A DNA stretch of 64,000 nucleotides from Odoribacter laneus YIT 12061 (GTDB lineage: Bacteria > Bacteroidota > Bacteroidia > Bacteroidales > Marinifilaceae): positions 2,688,392 to 2,752,391 of the forward strand of contig NZ_JH594596.1 of assembly GCF_000243215.1 (NCBI RefSeq), in the 5' to 3' direction. The position numbers were made by a program, and so were the translations under genes. Below the pieces are notes generated by a model. It was not told where the DNA came from and searched no databases. It worked only from the letters and a program-made list of their open reading frames with translations. How positions within the stretch are numbered: position 1 is the stretch's first letter; each line of letters starts with the position of its first letter. This document shows, piece after piece, positions 28,367 to 37,692 of the stretch.

Positions 28367-29962
28367 CTATAACAAAATGGCAATTACCTGAATAAAGACA
28401 ATCAGGAAAACCATAGCTATCGGATAAACCGTGGCATAGGCAACACTCGGTGCATCACTATCGGTCATCGAACCGGCAGCAGCCAATCCTGGCGTACTGG
28501 TCATCCCTCCCGTAATGGTTCCCATCAGATCAAACAAATTAATCTTAAAAACGAAATAACCGACTGCAACAGCTACAATCATGGGCACTAAAGTAATGGC
28601 TACTCCCGCCCCAAAAAGGGCCCATCCACTTTCCCGAAACGTCTCCACTAAATTCGCTCCGGCAGAAGTTCCCACTTCAGCTAAAAATAACAATAGCCCC
28701 AATTGCCGCAAAAGAAGATTGGCAGCTCCAGACATCGACCAAAGGATAGGACCCGTCTTCCCAACAGAACTTAAAACCAAAGCTGTTAACAATATACCTC
28801 CTGTCAAACCGGGAGAAAAACTAAAACTATCGGAAAAAGAAATATTGATCTTGCCTACTAATACGCCTAATACGATTCCCATCGCAATGGGGAAAAAATC
28901 AGTGTCAGAAAGACGCTTTTCATCGTTCCCTAACAGTTTAGCCAATTCCTTTAAACTATCCTGATGGCCGACAACCAAAAGCTTATCTCCGAACTTTAAT
29001 GTCAATCCGGGCTCCGGCGAAAGGTCAATACCACTCCGCCGGATACGGGTCACCGTACAACCAAAATTCTGCTGCAGATTTAAACTCCCCAACGTCTTTC
29101 CAATTACTTCTTTTTTAGTCAATAACAGAGATTGCAATTCATAAGAAGTGGCTAAAGGCAAATCCTCCTGCAACCGCTCGCCTACCAATACGCCCAATTG
29201 AGCCAAGGCATATTCACTCCCCACAGCTTTTACCAGATCCCCCTGATATAACATCGTCTTAGCAGAAGGCACCTCTGTCTTGTCGCCATGCTTCACCCGG
29301 GATATCACAGCCCCTGTCATCGTACGGATTTGCAGTTGTATCAAACTCTTATTAAAAATATTTTCATTGGTCACCCGAAACGTTCCGGTATAAATTTCAG
29401 GATATTTGTCTCTCTGTTGCATCTCCAAACGTTTTTCCTCTTTCTTTATATCCAATCTCAATAAGCCGGGTAGCAATTTAATAAACAAAATGACCCCTAT
29501 CACTCCAAAAGGATAAGCAATACCATAAGCGATGGAGGCAGCAGAAGATTGAGTGCTGTCTATGGCTGCCGCCAATCCGGGAGTACTTGTCAACGAGCCA
29601 GCTATTAAACCGACCGTTTCGGCCATATCTATATGCAATAAATACTTAAACAAAACCCCTGTCATACAAGCCGAACCGATAATTAATAAAGTAATCAAGA
29701 TCAAGACCTTCCCTTTGGAACGGAAAGAATCAAAAAAACCAGGTCCCGCTTGTATCCCAATCGTAAAGATAAACAATACCAAACCGAAATTTCCCAACTC
29801 TTTCGGAATAATCACGCCAAAATGCCCGAATAATAAAGCAATAAAAATCACGGCTGATACGTCCAAAGAAATACCTTTAAAATTTATCCGTCCCAATACA
29901 AATCCGAGAGCGACAATTAAAAACAGAGCGAAATACGAAGATTGTAATAAACCGACCAACAT
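28367..29962 (-). CDS. AspT/YidE-family transporter
   Basis: 531 residues. Two blocks of membrane segments (about 1-165 and 355-531) flank two cytoplasmic TrkA_C/RCK_C domains. The duplicated family motifs SLTSTPGLAAA and GMTSTPGLAAA lie one in each half. The family includes the aspartate:alanine exchanger AspT and the uncharacterised YidE; substrate unknown. It begins 38 bases after aroA and is probably the last gene of aroB-aroA-yidE. Confidence 0.88.
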   Translation of the reverse strand: MLVGLLQSSYFALFLIVALGFVLGRINFKGISLDVSAVIFIALLFGHFGVIIPKELGNFGLVLFIFTIGIQAGPGFFDSFRSKGKVLILITLLIIGSACMTGVLFKYLLHIDMAETVGLIAGSLTSTPGLAAAIDSTQSSAASIAYGIAYPFGVIGVILFIKLLPGLLRLDIKKEEKRLEMQQRDKYPEIYTGTFRVTNENIFNKSLIQLQIRTMTGAVISRVKHGDKTEVPSAKTMLYQGDLVKAVGSEYALAQLGVLVGERLQEDLPLATSYELQSLLLTKKEVIGKTLGSLNLQQNFGCTVTRIRRSGIDLSPEPGLTLKFGDKLLVVGHQDSLKELAKLLGNDEKRLSDTDFFPIAMGIVLGVLVGKINISFSDSFSFSPGLTGGILLTALVLSSVGKTGPILWSMSGAANLLLRQLGLLLFLAEVGTSAGANLVETFRESGWALFGAGVAITLVPMIVAVAVGYFVFKINLFDLMGTITGGMTSTPGLAAAGSMTDSDAPSVAYATVYPIAMVFLIVFIQVIAILL

Positions 29963-30000
29963 ATTGTTTTATTTAATTTTTTTATACCGATAACCGACTC

Positions 30001-31227
30001 TTATTTCACCTCCTCTATTTCCAACCCCAGCTTTTGCAGTTCCTTCCAATAATCCGCAAACGATTTACTGACTACTTCCTTATCAACGATAACCATCCCG
30101 GGATGTTTCAAAGCAGCTGGAGCAAATGCCATAGCCATCCGATGATCGTGATAAGTCTCTATACAAATATTTTTTTCGGGCAGCGCGAGCGTCCCCTCCC
30201 ATTTCAACACCCCTTCCCCCTCTGTGCTCAGCTCATAGCCTAATTTCCTCAATTCCGTTATCAAAGCAGTAATCCGGTCCGTCTCTTTGATACGCAGGGT
30301 TTCTACTCCCGAGAAAGAAAAAGGGATTCCGTTCATACAGCAGGCAACGGCAAAAGATTGCACCAAATCCGGCATTTCGACAAAGTTAAATTCCAGAAAA
30401 CGGATTTCCACTTCTTTTTTTCTCAACATTAATTTATCTCCCTGCCAAGAACTCTTTACGCCCAATTTTTCCCATACATACACCTGCCCGGCATCCCCCT
30501 GCAAACTTTCCTTTTCTAAACCGGTCAATGTTATTTCTCCTCCTTCAGCTATCGCCAGTAACTCATAAAAATAAGAAGCTGCACTCCAGTCCGATTCCAC
30601 CCGAAAAGGCACCGGCGTATAGGGAAGAGGCGCTATTTTTATAAAATCGCCGTTCGTCTCAATTTCTGCTCCGAAAAAACGCATCAAAGCCACTGTCATA
30701 TCGATGTATTTCCGGGAAACCACTTTACCAGTCAGGCGCAATCGCAAACCTTCGGCCATATAAGGGGCAATCATCATCAATGCCGAAATATACTGACTGC
30801 TCACCGAAGCAGGAATGGATATTTCACCTCCCCGCAAATAAGAACCATAAATCCGGAGTGGAGGAAAACCGACCTGTTCCCGATACTCAATGTGTGCGCC
30901 CAACCGATTTAAAGCATCCACTAAAACACCTATCGGTCGCTGTTTCATCCGCTCAGAACCCGTCAAGTCCCAAATACCGACAATCCTCGACAAAAAAGCT
31001 GTTAGGAAACGCATAGCTGTCCCCGCATGTCCTATATCAAAATAATTTACGTCCGACTGCAATACCTGCAACATACTTTTCGTATCATCACAATCGGAAA
31101 GGTTTTCGATTTCCAAAGGACTATCCGCCAATGCATTTAATATCAAAATCCGGTTGGATATGCTTTTAGAAGCAGGCAAACTAACTATTCCTTTTATTTT
31201 ATCGTTAAAACAGACGGCTATATTCAT
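30001..31227 (-). CDS. aroA: 3-phosphoshikimate 1-carboxyvinyltransferase (EPSP synthase)
   Basis: Joins shikimate 3-phosphate and PEP in the shikimate pathway. 408 residues. LPASKSISNRILIL (PEP/S3P-binding Lys), GHAGTAMRFLTAFL (His replaces the usual Asn of GNAGT), SSQYISALMMIAP, the catalytic Asp region SDWSAASYFYELLAI and KETDRITAL are visible. It starts 19 bases after aroB. Confidence 0.94.
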   Translation of the reverse strand: MNIAVCFNDKIKGIVSLPASKSISNRILILNALADSPLEIENLSDCDDTKSMLQVLQSDVNYFDIGHAGTAMRFLTAFLSRIVGIWDLTGSERMKQRPIGVLVDALNRLGAHIEYREQVGFPPLRIYGSYLRGGEISIPASVSSQYISALMMIAPYMAEGLRLRLTGKVVSRKYIDMTVALMRFFGAEIETNGDFIKIAPLPYTPVPFRVESDWSAASYFYELLAIAEGGEITLTGLEKESLQGDAGQVYVWEKLGVKSSWQGDKLMLRKKEVEIRFLEFNFVEMPDLVQSFAVACCMNGIPFSFSGVETLRIKETDRITALITELRKLGYELSTEGEGVLKWEGTLALPEKNICIETYHDHRMAMAFAPAALKHPGMVIVDKEVVSKSFADYWKELQKLGLEIEEVK

Positions 31228-31246
31228 TTCTTTAAGCGGATTTTAA

Positions 31247-32290
31247 TCATTGAGAAGAAAGGACCTGTAAAGCTTTCATTATTTCCTCCCGACTACAATA
31301 ATTATCGATTGAGAATTCCCCGGGCTGACGCAAAAGAGTGAAGTTCACTCCTTTCTGTTCATTTTTCTTATCGTGTAACATCAATTTATATAAATCTTCT
31401 TCAGGCACCAAAGGCATATAAGGAGGATAGATCTGCCGGATGTGCTGGCTGATTTTTTCATATAAGCCGGAATCAAAGCCCATTTTTTCTGTAGAAAGGT
31501 ACAATTCGACCAACATGCCGTAAGCTACAGCATCGCCGTGATAAAGTTCCACTCCTTGCTCGATAGCTACGCTTTCAATAGCATGCCCTACGGTATGACC
31601 GAAATTAAGGGCTTTCCGGATACCGGTCTCCTGTGGATCCGCTTCCACAACGGCATATTTCACTTTCACCGATTCTTCAATCATGCCGATCCATCGACTC
31701 TCCTCTATTTGTTCCGGTACAATCGAAAACACCGCCTCAAAATGTTCTCCTCCTGCCAGTAAAGCGTGCTTCAGCATCTCAGCAAATCCGGACAAAATCT
31801 GGCGCGGAGATAAGGTTTTTAAAAATGAAACATCTATAATTACTTTTTCAGGCATAGAAAACGTCCCGATTTCATTCTTTAAACCATTAAAATTCATCCC
31901 GGTCTTTCCTCCCACAGAAGCGTCCACCTGAGAAAGCAAAGTTGTCGGGATATTGATACATTTTATTCCCCGCTTAAAACAAGAAGCGGCAAAACCTCCG
32001 ATATCCGTTACCAAACCTCCTCCAATGTTTACCAAAACAGCATTTCGCTTCGCTCCTCTATCGGATAGAATTTTCCAAATATATAATACACTTTCTGGCG
32101 ACTTATGCGTTTCCCCTTCTCCAATGACAATCTTATTTTCTACCTTTATTTTTTCCAGATTCACAAGAGGCAGGCAATATTTATTGCTACCGGTATCAGC
32201 TAAAATAAAAATATTTTCCGGTATAAAATTTTCCAATGCCTGCTCCAAAACGCCCTTTACATTCCGGGTAAAGATAATATTCTCCATCAT
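31247..32290 (-). CDS. aroB: 3-dehydroquinate synthase
   Basis: Second shikimate step, NAD- and metal-dependent. 347 residues. GEGETHKS, NIGGGLVTDIGGFAASC, PTTLLSQVDASVGGKTG, and the metal ligands in ALLAG with LNFGHTVGHAIE and YHGDAVAYGM are present. Two consecutive ATG codons (32290 and 32287) could start it. It heads the aroB-aroA-transporter unit. Confidence 0.95.
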   Translation of the reverse strand: MMENIIFTRNVKGVLEQALENFIPENIFILADTGSNKYCLPLVNLEKIKVENKIVIGEGETHKSPESVLYIWKILSDRGAKRNAVLVNIGGGLVTDIGGFAASCFKRGIKCINIPTTLLSQVDASVGGKTGMNFNGLKNEIGTFSMPEKVIIDVSFLKTLSPRQILSGFAEMLKHALLAGGEHFEAVFSIVPEQIEESRWIGMIEESVKVKYAVVEADPQETGIRKALNFGHTVGHAIESVAIEQGVELYHGDAVAYGMLVELYLSTEKMGFDSGLYEKISQHIRQIYPPYMPLVPEEDLYKLMLHDKKNEQKGVNFTLLRQPGEFSIDNYCSREEIMKALQVLSSQ

Positions 32291-32500
32291 CGTTTAAACA
32301 ACCCTAATTTATTGCTATTTCCTCAAGGTTTTAAAATTAAAATGCTCCACAATCTCCTTTCCACAACCTTAAAACGCAACAAAGATAAACCAAAACTTAA
32401 AAACTTCCCACCGAAATCCGCTTTTCCCTTCTTTAAAAAACAAACCCGAACAAACCGCGTATAACTGAAATAGAGTATTTTTTATTTCGAAGCGAAATAT

Positions 32501-32518
32501 TGTTGCAACATTGCAACA
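32501..32518. promoter_or_regulatory. Operator-like inverted repeat upstream of the small RNA promoter
   Basis: TGTTGCAA CA TTGCAACA is a perfect 8+8 palindrome ending 5 bases before the -33 TTTG of the downstream promoter, a position suited to a transcription factor dimer. Regulator unknown. Confidence 0.5.
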
Positions 32519-32523
32519 CCTCC

Positions 32524-32554
32524 TTTGAATAACTGCAATATTTTATTAAATTTG
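32524..32554 (+). promoter_or_regulatory. Promoter of the small RNA
   Basis: TTTG at 32524-32527, exactly 19 bases, then TAAATTTG at 32547-32554: a full match to the Bacteroidetes consensus. Predicted start near 32560. Confidence 0.8.
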
Positions 32555-32559
32555 CAAAT

Positions 32560-32700
32560 TTACAATATCTATTTATCTATAGTGTAGGTTGTTTTATCCG
32601 GGAAGCATATTCCGGATTTCCGGAAATATGATTCGTCCGCCAGCCGGATAAATACAGCCTGCACTTTCCGATTTAAATTGGAAAGTGAGGCCTATTTTTA
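32560..32700 (+). ncRNA. Predicted structured small RNA, about 140 nt
   Basis: Between a consensus promoter and an intrinsic terminator there is no reading frame but strong pairing. 32582-32601 pairs with 32644-32664 over about 20 positions, with G-U pairs where the arms differ. An inner hairpin pairs 32606-32615 with 32620-32630 around ATTT. The terminator stem is CACTTTCC/GGAAAGTG (32662-32669, 32680-32687). A long interrupted hairpin of this kind recalls 6S RNA or the Bacteroidales-1 motif, which also has Bacteroidetes promoters, but neither family is proven. The right arm and the terminator share bases 32662-32664. Confidence 0.65.
32662..32700 (+). terminator. Terminator of the small RNA
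   Basis: CACTTTCC/GGAAAGTG with an AT loop, then AGGCC and a T-rich stretch. It lies 50 bases before the dprA ATG. Confidence 0.7.
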
Positions 32701-32749
32701 TTTTCAGCTTTTTTTCGTAAATTTGTTTATATCCCTTATCTTATTTATC

Positions 32750-33859
32750 ATGGAAACGAATAGTTGCCTGAAAATGCAGGTTGCATTGACATTGCTTCCT
32801 AAATTCAATACACAAAAATACCTGACATTTATAGAACGATGTGGAGGTATTGAAGGTTTTTTCCACGAAAAAACCCGTGCTTTTTCGACTCTTTTAAAAG
32901 AATATCAGCTTTCTTTTTCCGACGAAAGGAAATCTGCCCTTAAAAGTGCAGAAGAAGAATTAAAAAATCTCGACCTGTACGATATACGGCTTTGTTCTGT
33001 CGAACATTCTAATTATCCTTTTCTACTAAGGCAATGCGAAGACACTCCTTTAGTCTTTTACTACAAAGGACAATTGGTTACCGAGTCTCTGCCTTATCTA
33101 GCCATTGTAGGTACCCGTCACGCTTCTGAGCGTTGCAAAATACGGGTTCGGACGATACTGAAAGAATTAGCCGAAAGGGGGCACCGGCTCGTTATTGTAA
33201 GCGGCTTAGCTTACGGTATCGATATTACCGCTCATTTGTCGAGTCTTACTCAACATTTTCCCACCTATGCGGTACTGGGACACGGGTTGAATCTCATTTA
33301 TCCGGCACCTCATAAAAATATTGCTGAAAATATCCTCCGTCAAGGAGGAGCTCTCCTCTCAGAATATCCCTGCTCTTCGCCCTTTATTCCCCAACACTTT
33401 CTGCAACGAAACAGGATCATTGCCGGTTTAAGTCAGGCAACTTTTGTTGCGGAATCAGCTTTAAAAGGGGGAGCAATGGCTACCGCCCACATAGCAGCTT
33501 CATACGGACGCGACGTTATGGCGCTTCCGGGTAGGCCGGAAGACATATTTTCCAAAGGTTGCAATGAGCTGATCAAACAAAACATTGCCGCATTGGTAGA
33601 AGACAGTTCTGATATCGCCTGCTTACTTCATTTAAAAGACAAAAAGAGTCCTCCTCAACAAACAAGCTTCAACTTTTTCGACACCGGCGATCAAGAGAAA
33701 CAGGTTTTAAAAATACTGACTCAACAGGGATGTACTCCGATAGACGAATTAAGCAAAAATACCCATATTGCAATGAACGAACTCATCGCTCTTTTATTAA
33801 AATTAGAATTAGAAGGCAAAATAATATCCCTTCCCGGAAAAAATTACATCATTTCTTAA
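32750..33859 (+). CDS. dprA: DNA-processing protein DprA
   Basis: Loads RecA onto incoming single-stranded DNA in transformation. 369 residues from the ATG at 32750; the longer frame to 32678 starts inside the upstream terminator with a TTG and is rejected. The Rossmann core holds VGTRHASE, IVSGLAYGIDITAH, YAVLGHGLNLIYP, RNRIIAGLS and GGAMATAHIAASYGR. A C-terminal winged-helix region (about 305-369) follows. Confidence 0.92.
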   Translation: METNSCLKMQVALTLLPKFNTQKYLTFIERCGGIEGFFHEKTRAFSTLLKEYQLSFSDERKSALKSAEEELKNLDLYDIRLCSVEHSNYPFLLRQCEDTPLVFYYKGQLVTESLPYLAIVGTRHASERCKIRVRTILKELAERGHRLVIVSGLAYGIDITAHLSSLTQHFPTYAVLGHGLNLIYPAPHKNIAENILRQGGALLSEYPCSSPFIPQHFLQRNRIIAGLSQATFVAESALKGGAMATAHIAASYGRDVMALPGRPEDIFSKGCNELIKQNIAALVEDSSDIACLLHLKDKKSPPQQTSFNFFDTGDQEKQVLKILTQQGCTPIDELSKNTHIAMNELIALLLKLELEGKIISLPGKNYIIS

Positions 33860-34003
33860 AATTCAGAGGAAAAAGAAGTATAAAATTTCATTTTTTATAA
33901 ATAATAGCGGATTTTAATAACAATTTAAATGTCACCTTTAAATTCCAGTAATAAATTGTAATAAAAAAAGGTTTACTTATCAAATAAAAATACGCTTAAA
34001 AAT

Positions 34004-34033
34004 TTTGGAATATTAAATAAATAGGTAATTTTG
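34004..34033 (+). promoter_or_regulatory. Promoter of gdhA
   Basis: TTTTG ending at 34007, an 18-base spacer, TAATTTTG at 34026-34033. This predicts a leader of about 100 bases. A perfect hairpin (TTAAAATCC/GGATTTTAA, 34098-34120) lies in that leader 20 bases before the ATG and could affect translation. Confidence 0.6.
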
Positions 34034-34140
34034 AATCCTGAAAACGTTTGAGAAAATCAAATGTTTAAAAAGTGTCATATACAATCAAATACATTTATTA
34101 AAATCCTCTTGGGATTTTAAACGACTTAAAAATTATACAC

Positions 34141-35475
34141 ATGAGAGCAGAAATTAAAGAATTCATGGATGCCTTAAAGGCAAAAACTGTCGGTGAAAAC
34201 GAATTCCATCAGGCAGTGGAAGAAGTTATTGAAACGGTTTGGGATACCTATCAGGCAAACCCCAAATACAAAGCCAATAAGATTCTGGAAAAAATGGTTG
34301 AGCCCGAAAGAGTTATCATGTTCAGAGTTCCATGGATTGATGATAAAGGTGAAGTACAAATCAACCGCGGTTACCGGGTACAATTCAACAGTGCTATCGG
34401 ACCGTACAAAGGAGGTTTGCGTTTTCATCCGTCCGTAACCTTAGGAGGTTTAAAATTCTTAGGTTTTGAACAAACTTTCAAAAATTCCTTGACAACCCTT
34501 CCGATGGGTGGTGGTAAAGGAGGTTCTGATTTCAATCCGAAAGGAAAATCAGACAATGAAGTAATGCGTTTCTGCCAAAGCTTTATGACAGAACTTTGCA
34601 AATATATTGGTGCTGATACAGACGTACCTGCTGGAGATATCGGTGTAGGAGCTCGGGAAATTGGTTATCTGTTTGGACAATATAAGAGAATCCGCAATGA
34701 ATTCGTAGGTGTATTGACAGGTAAACCGCGTGAATTTGGAGGTTCAAGAGTTCGTCCGGAAGCTACCGGTTACGGTACGGTTTATTTTGCTCAACATATG
34801 TTGAAAGAAAAAGGCCAGGATATTAAAGGTAAAACCGTTGCTATTTCCGGTTTCGGTAACGTAGCATGGGGTGCCGCTCAGAAATTAGTTCAATTAGGAG
34901 CTAAATTAGTTACCATTTCTGGTCCTGACGGATATATCTATGACGAAAAAGGTATTACTCAGGAAGGTGTAGACTATATGTTGGAACTTCGTGCCAGCAA
35001 CAACGATGTAGTTGAACCGTATGCAGCTAAATTCGGCGCTAAATTCTTCGCTAAGAAAAAACCGTGGGAAGTTAAATGCGATATTGCATTCCCGTGTGCT
35101 ATTCAAAATGAATTGAACGAAGAAGATGCAAAACAATTGGTTGCCAACGGCTGTCAAATGGTTGTTGAAACATCTAATATGGGTTGTACAGCTGAAGCCG
35201 TTAAATTCTTGAACGCTAATATTACATTTGCTCCGGGTAAGGCCGCTAATGCTGGTGGTGTAGCTGTTTCAGGTTTGGAAATGAGCCAGAACTCTATGCG
35301 TTACAGCTGGACTGCAGAAGAAGTAGATCAAAAATTATCTCAGATCATGAAAGATATTCACGATACTTGCGTGAAATTCGGTAAAGAAGGAGATAAGATT
35401 GACTACGTAAAAGGTGCAAATGTCGGTGGCTTTATCAAAGTTGCTGAAGCAATGTGTGCTCAAGGACATGTATAA
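34141..35475 (+). CDS. gdhA: NADP-dependent glutamate dehydrogenase
   Basis: Assimilates ammonia by reductive amination of 2-oxoglutarate. 444 residues, the hexameric 450-residue class. PYKGGLRFHPSV, PMGGGKGGSDFNPKG (substrate-binding and catalytic Lys), DVPAGDIGVG, the Rossmann motif GFGNVAWGAAQ and NAGGVAVSGLEMSQN are intact. Its codons look optimised, as for a highly expressed gene. It has its own promoter and a strong terminator; glnA at 55.7 kb is the other ammonia-assimilation gene. Confidence 0.96.
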   Translation: MRAEIKEFMDALKAKTVGENEFHQAVEEVIETVWDTYQANPKYKANKILEKMVEPERVIMFRVPWIDDKGEVQINRGYRVQFNSAIGPYKGGLRFHPSVTLGGLKFLGFEQTFKNSLTTLPMGGGKGGSDFNPKGKSDNEVMRFCQSFMTELCKYIGADTDVPAGDIGVGAREIGYLFGQYKRIRNEFVGVLTGKPREFGGSRVRPEATGYGTVYFAQHMLKEKGQDIKGKTVAISGFGNVAWGAAQKLVQLGAKLVTISGPDGYIYDEKGITQEGVDYMLELRASNNDVVEPYAAKFGAKFFAKKKPWEVKCDIAFPCAIQNELNEEDAKQLVANGCQMVVETSNMGCTAEAVKFLNANITFAPGKAANAGGVAVSGLEMSQNSMRYSWTAEEVDQKLSQIMKDIHDTCVKFGKEGDKIDYVKGANVGGFIKVAEAMCAQGHV

Positions 35476-35502
35476 AAAGAAAAAATAATTTCTTTTTTCA
35501 AT

Positions 35503-35545
35503 AAAAAGAAGCCGGCTGGAAATTAATTTCAGCCGGCTTTTTGCT
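35503..35545 (+). terminator. Terminator of gdhA
   Basis: AAGCCGGCT/AGCCGGCTT with a self-complementary GAAATTAATTTC extending the stem, then TTTTTGC. Confidence 0.88.
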
Positions 35546-35741
35546 TCTCTTTCTGTAAAAGTATTGCACTTGTAGTAGTTATTATACATTTCAGAAAAGA
35601 TTAAATAAACCCATTGTACCCTTCAACGCTATCGCATATAACCACTAGTAAGAAACGACATATAGTTTAACATATTCTTTTCTACAATTTTTTTGTATTT
35701 CCGATTAATCATTACCTTTACTCTACCAAATACAGATACCT

Positions 35742-36533
35742 ATGTATATTGATACACATTCTCATTTATATGGAGAAGAATTTGCCGCAGACCGGGAGGA
35801 AGTGATTCAAAGAGCTAAGGAAGCCCGGGTAGAAAAAATTATTTTACCCGATATCGATAGCCAAACCCGTTCGCAAATGCTGGAACTTTGCGACATTTAT
35901 CCGGATTTATTATTTCCTTTAATCGGTCTACACCCGACATCTGTCCAGGCGGAATATAAAACAGAACTTCGGAAGCTAGAAGCTCAGCTCGGAGCAAGAA
36001 AATATTACGGAATAGGAGAATGCGGCATAGACCTTTACTGGGACAAAACTTATCTGAAAGAACAGGTAAAAGTTTTCGAGTATCAATTGGGAATTGCCCG
36101 GGAACTCAATCTACCTGTCATTATACATGCCCGGGAATCTTTAGAGGTAATTTTTACCTCTTTGAAAAAGTATCCTTATCTCAAAGGTATATTTCATTGT
36201 TTTTCGGGAGACATCAACCAGGCAGAGCAGGCAATTGACAGGGGATTTTTGCTCGGTATCGGAGGTGTAGTAACGTTTAAAAACACCCAGCTGGATAAAG
36301 TCCTTTTAAAAACCGGACTTTTCTCCCTCGTTTTAGAAACAGATTCCCCCTATCTGGCCCCCGTACCTTATCGGGGAAAAAGAAATGAAAGCAGTTACAT
36401 TCCCCTCATTGCCCAAAAAATTGCGGATATCTTACAGGAAGATATAAAAAAAATAGAAAAAATTACGACGCAAAATGCAATGAATTTATTTACTTTGCAC
36501 CCAGAAAACGCATCAAACCGTCAATATGAATAA
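35742..36533 (+). CDS. tatD: TatD-family metal-dependent hydrolase
   Basis: 263 residues, TIM-barrel DNase/hydrolase. Metal ligands and motifs: DTHSHL at the N-terminus, GLHPTSV, GECGIDLYW, VIIHARES, FHCFSG and LETDSPYLAP. TatD proteins are 3'-5' exonucleases in E. coli; the role here is inferred. The end overlaps the ansA start by 8 bases, so the two are translationally coupled. Confidence 0.92.
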   Translation: MYIDTHSHLYGEEFAADREEVIQRAKEARVEKIILPDIDSQTRSQMLELCDIYPDLLFPLIGLHPTSVQAEYKTELRKLEAQLGARKYYGIGECGIDLYWDKTYLKEQVKVFEYQLGIARELNLPVIIHARESLEVIFTSLKKYPYLKGIFHCFSGDINQAEQAIDRGFLLGIGGVVTFKNTQLDKVLLKTGLFSLVLETDSPYLAPVPYRGKRNESSYIPLIAQKIADILQEDIKKIEKITTQNAMNLFTLHPENASNRQYE

Positions 36534-37566
36534 ATCCGTTTTAATCATCTATACCGGAGGTACCATCGGGATGATTAACAATCCTGAAACGGGAGCACTG
36601 TGTCCGTTCAATTTCGAACAAATTGTAAACGAAGTGCCTGAAATAAAAGAATTCGGATTTGATATTGACAGCTATACTTTGCCAGAACTAATTGACTCTT
36701 CCGATGTAAAACCCCAGGTATGGGCTCAATTGTGTCAGATTATTCTGGACAATTACGAGAAATACTGCGGTTTTGTGGTTTTACACGGTACGGATACGAT
36801 GGCTTATTCTGCTTCTGCGCTGAGTTTTATGTTATCGAATCTCACGAAACCGGTTGTATTCACAGGTTCCCAGCTTCCTATCGGTACCATTCGTACAGAT
36901 GGACGGGAGAACCTGATCGCTGCCCTGGAAATCGCTGCAGCTTATATAGAAGATAAAGCAATTGTACCGGAAGTATGCATTTTATTCGGAGCAAAACTAT
37001 TCCGGGGGAATCGGACGACAAAAATTAATGCTGAAAGTTTCGATGCCTTTCAGTCCTTTAATTATCCGCCTTTAGCAGAAATCGGGATTCACATTCATTA
37101 TAACTATGGAGCAATCGATTATTCTCCCCGTACCGAGAAAGTTTCCGCTTCTACTGAAATGAATACTCATATTGCCATATTAAAAATATTTCCGGGTATT
37201 CGTCCCGAGTTACTGGAATCCGTCATCCAAACGCCAGGCTTAAAAGGATTGATTCTGGAAACCTATGGTTCGGGAAATGCTCCTACAGATGCTATTTTCC
37301 TAAATAAAATCCAGCAAGCTTGTGAAAAAGGAATCATTATTTACAATGTCACCCAATGTCAGGGCGGAACAGTGGAAATGGGACGCTATGAAACCAGCAC
37401 AGCACTTATAAATGCTGGAGTTACAAGTGGATATGATATTACAACTGAAGCTGCAGTATGCAAGATGATGTATGTATTGGGACAACAGAAAGACGCTAAC
37501 GAAACAAAAAAAAGTTTAAATTCGGCCTTAAAAGGAGAAATAACTGTAAATCGTATTGGATTTTAA
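36526..37566 (+). CDS. ansA: Type I (cytoplasmic) L-asparaginase
   Basis: Hydrolyses asparagine to aspartate and ammonia. 346 residues. The first catalytic Thr is in IYTGGTIGM near residue 12 and the second motif is HGTDTMAYSASAL. There is no signal peptide, consistent with the cytoplasmic type I enzyme. TGSQLPIGTIRTDGREN and LETYGSGNAP are conserved. Coupled to tatD. Confidence 0.93.
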   Translation: MNKSVLIIYTGGTIGMINNPETGALCPFNFEQIVNEVPEIKEFGFDIDSYTLPELIDSSDVKPQVWAQLCQIILDNYEKYCGFVVLHGTDTMAYSASALSFMLSNLTKPVVFTGSQLPIGTIRTDGRENLIAALEIAAAYIEDKAIVPEVCILFGAKLFRGNRTTKINAESFDAFQSFNYPPLAEIGIHIHYNYGAIDYSPRTEKVSASTEMNTHIAILKIFPGIRPELLESVIQTPGLKGLILETYGSGNAPTDAIFLNKIQQACEKGIIIYNVTQCQGGTVEMGRYETSTALINAGVTSGYDITTEAAVCKMMYVLGQQKDANETKKSLNSALKGEITVNRIGF

Positions 37567-37585
37567 CATTTTTTTTGTACCTTGG
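37556..37585 (+). promoter_or_regulatory. Promoter of the exbB-exbD operon
   Basis: TTG at 37556-37558, 19 bases, TACCTTGG at 37578-37585 (one mismatch to TAnnTTTG). It predicts a leader of about 100 bases. Confidence 0.55.
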
Positions 37586-37692
37586 CCCGTCGTTTGGAGT
37601 GCAGTTGTAGGATACAAAGGTTTGCAATAAATATAGAAATATATAGAGTTAAATTTTAATTATTTATAAACTAAAAATCAGTTAAAGAGATC

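Noticed and set aside
29553-29993. 146-residue plus-strand frame opposite the AspT/YidE transporter
   Set aside because: Shadow of a membrane protein gene; no domain or promoter.
32678-32749. Longer DprA start (TTG at 32678) adding 24 hydrophobic residues
   Set aside because: The extension begins inside the small-RNA terminator and is not part of the family; the ATG at 32750 gives the normal start.
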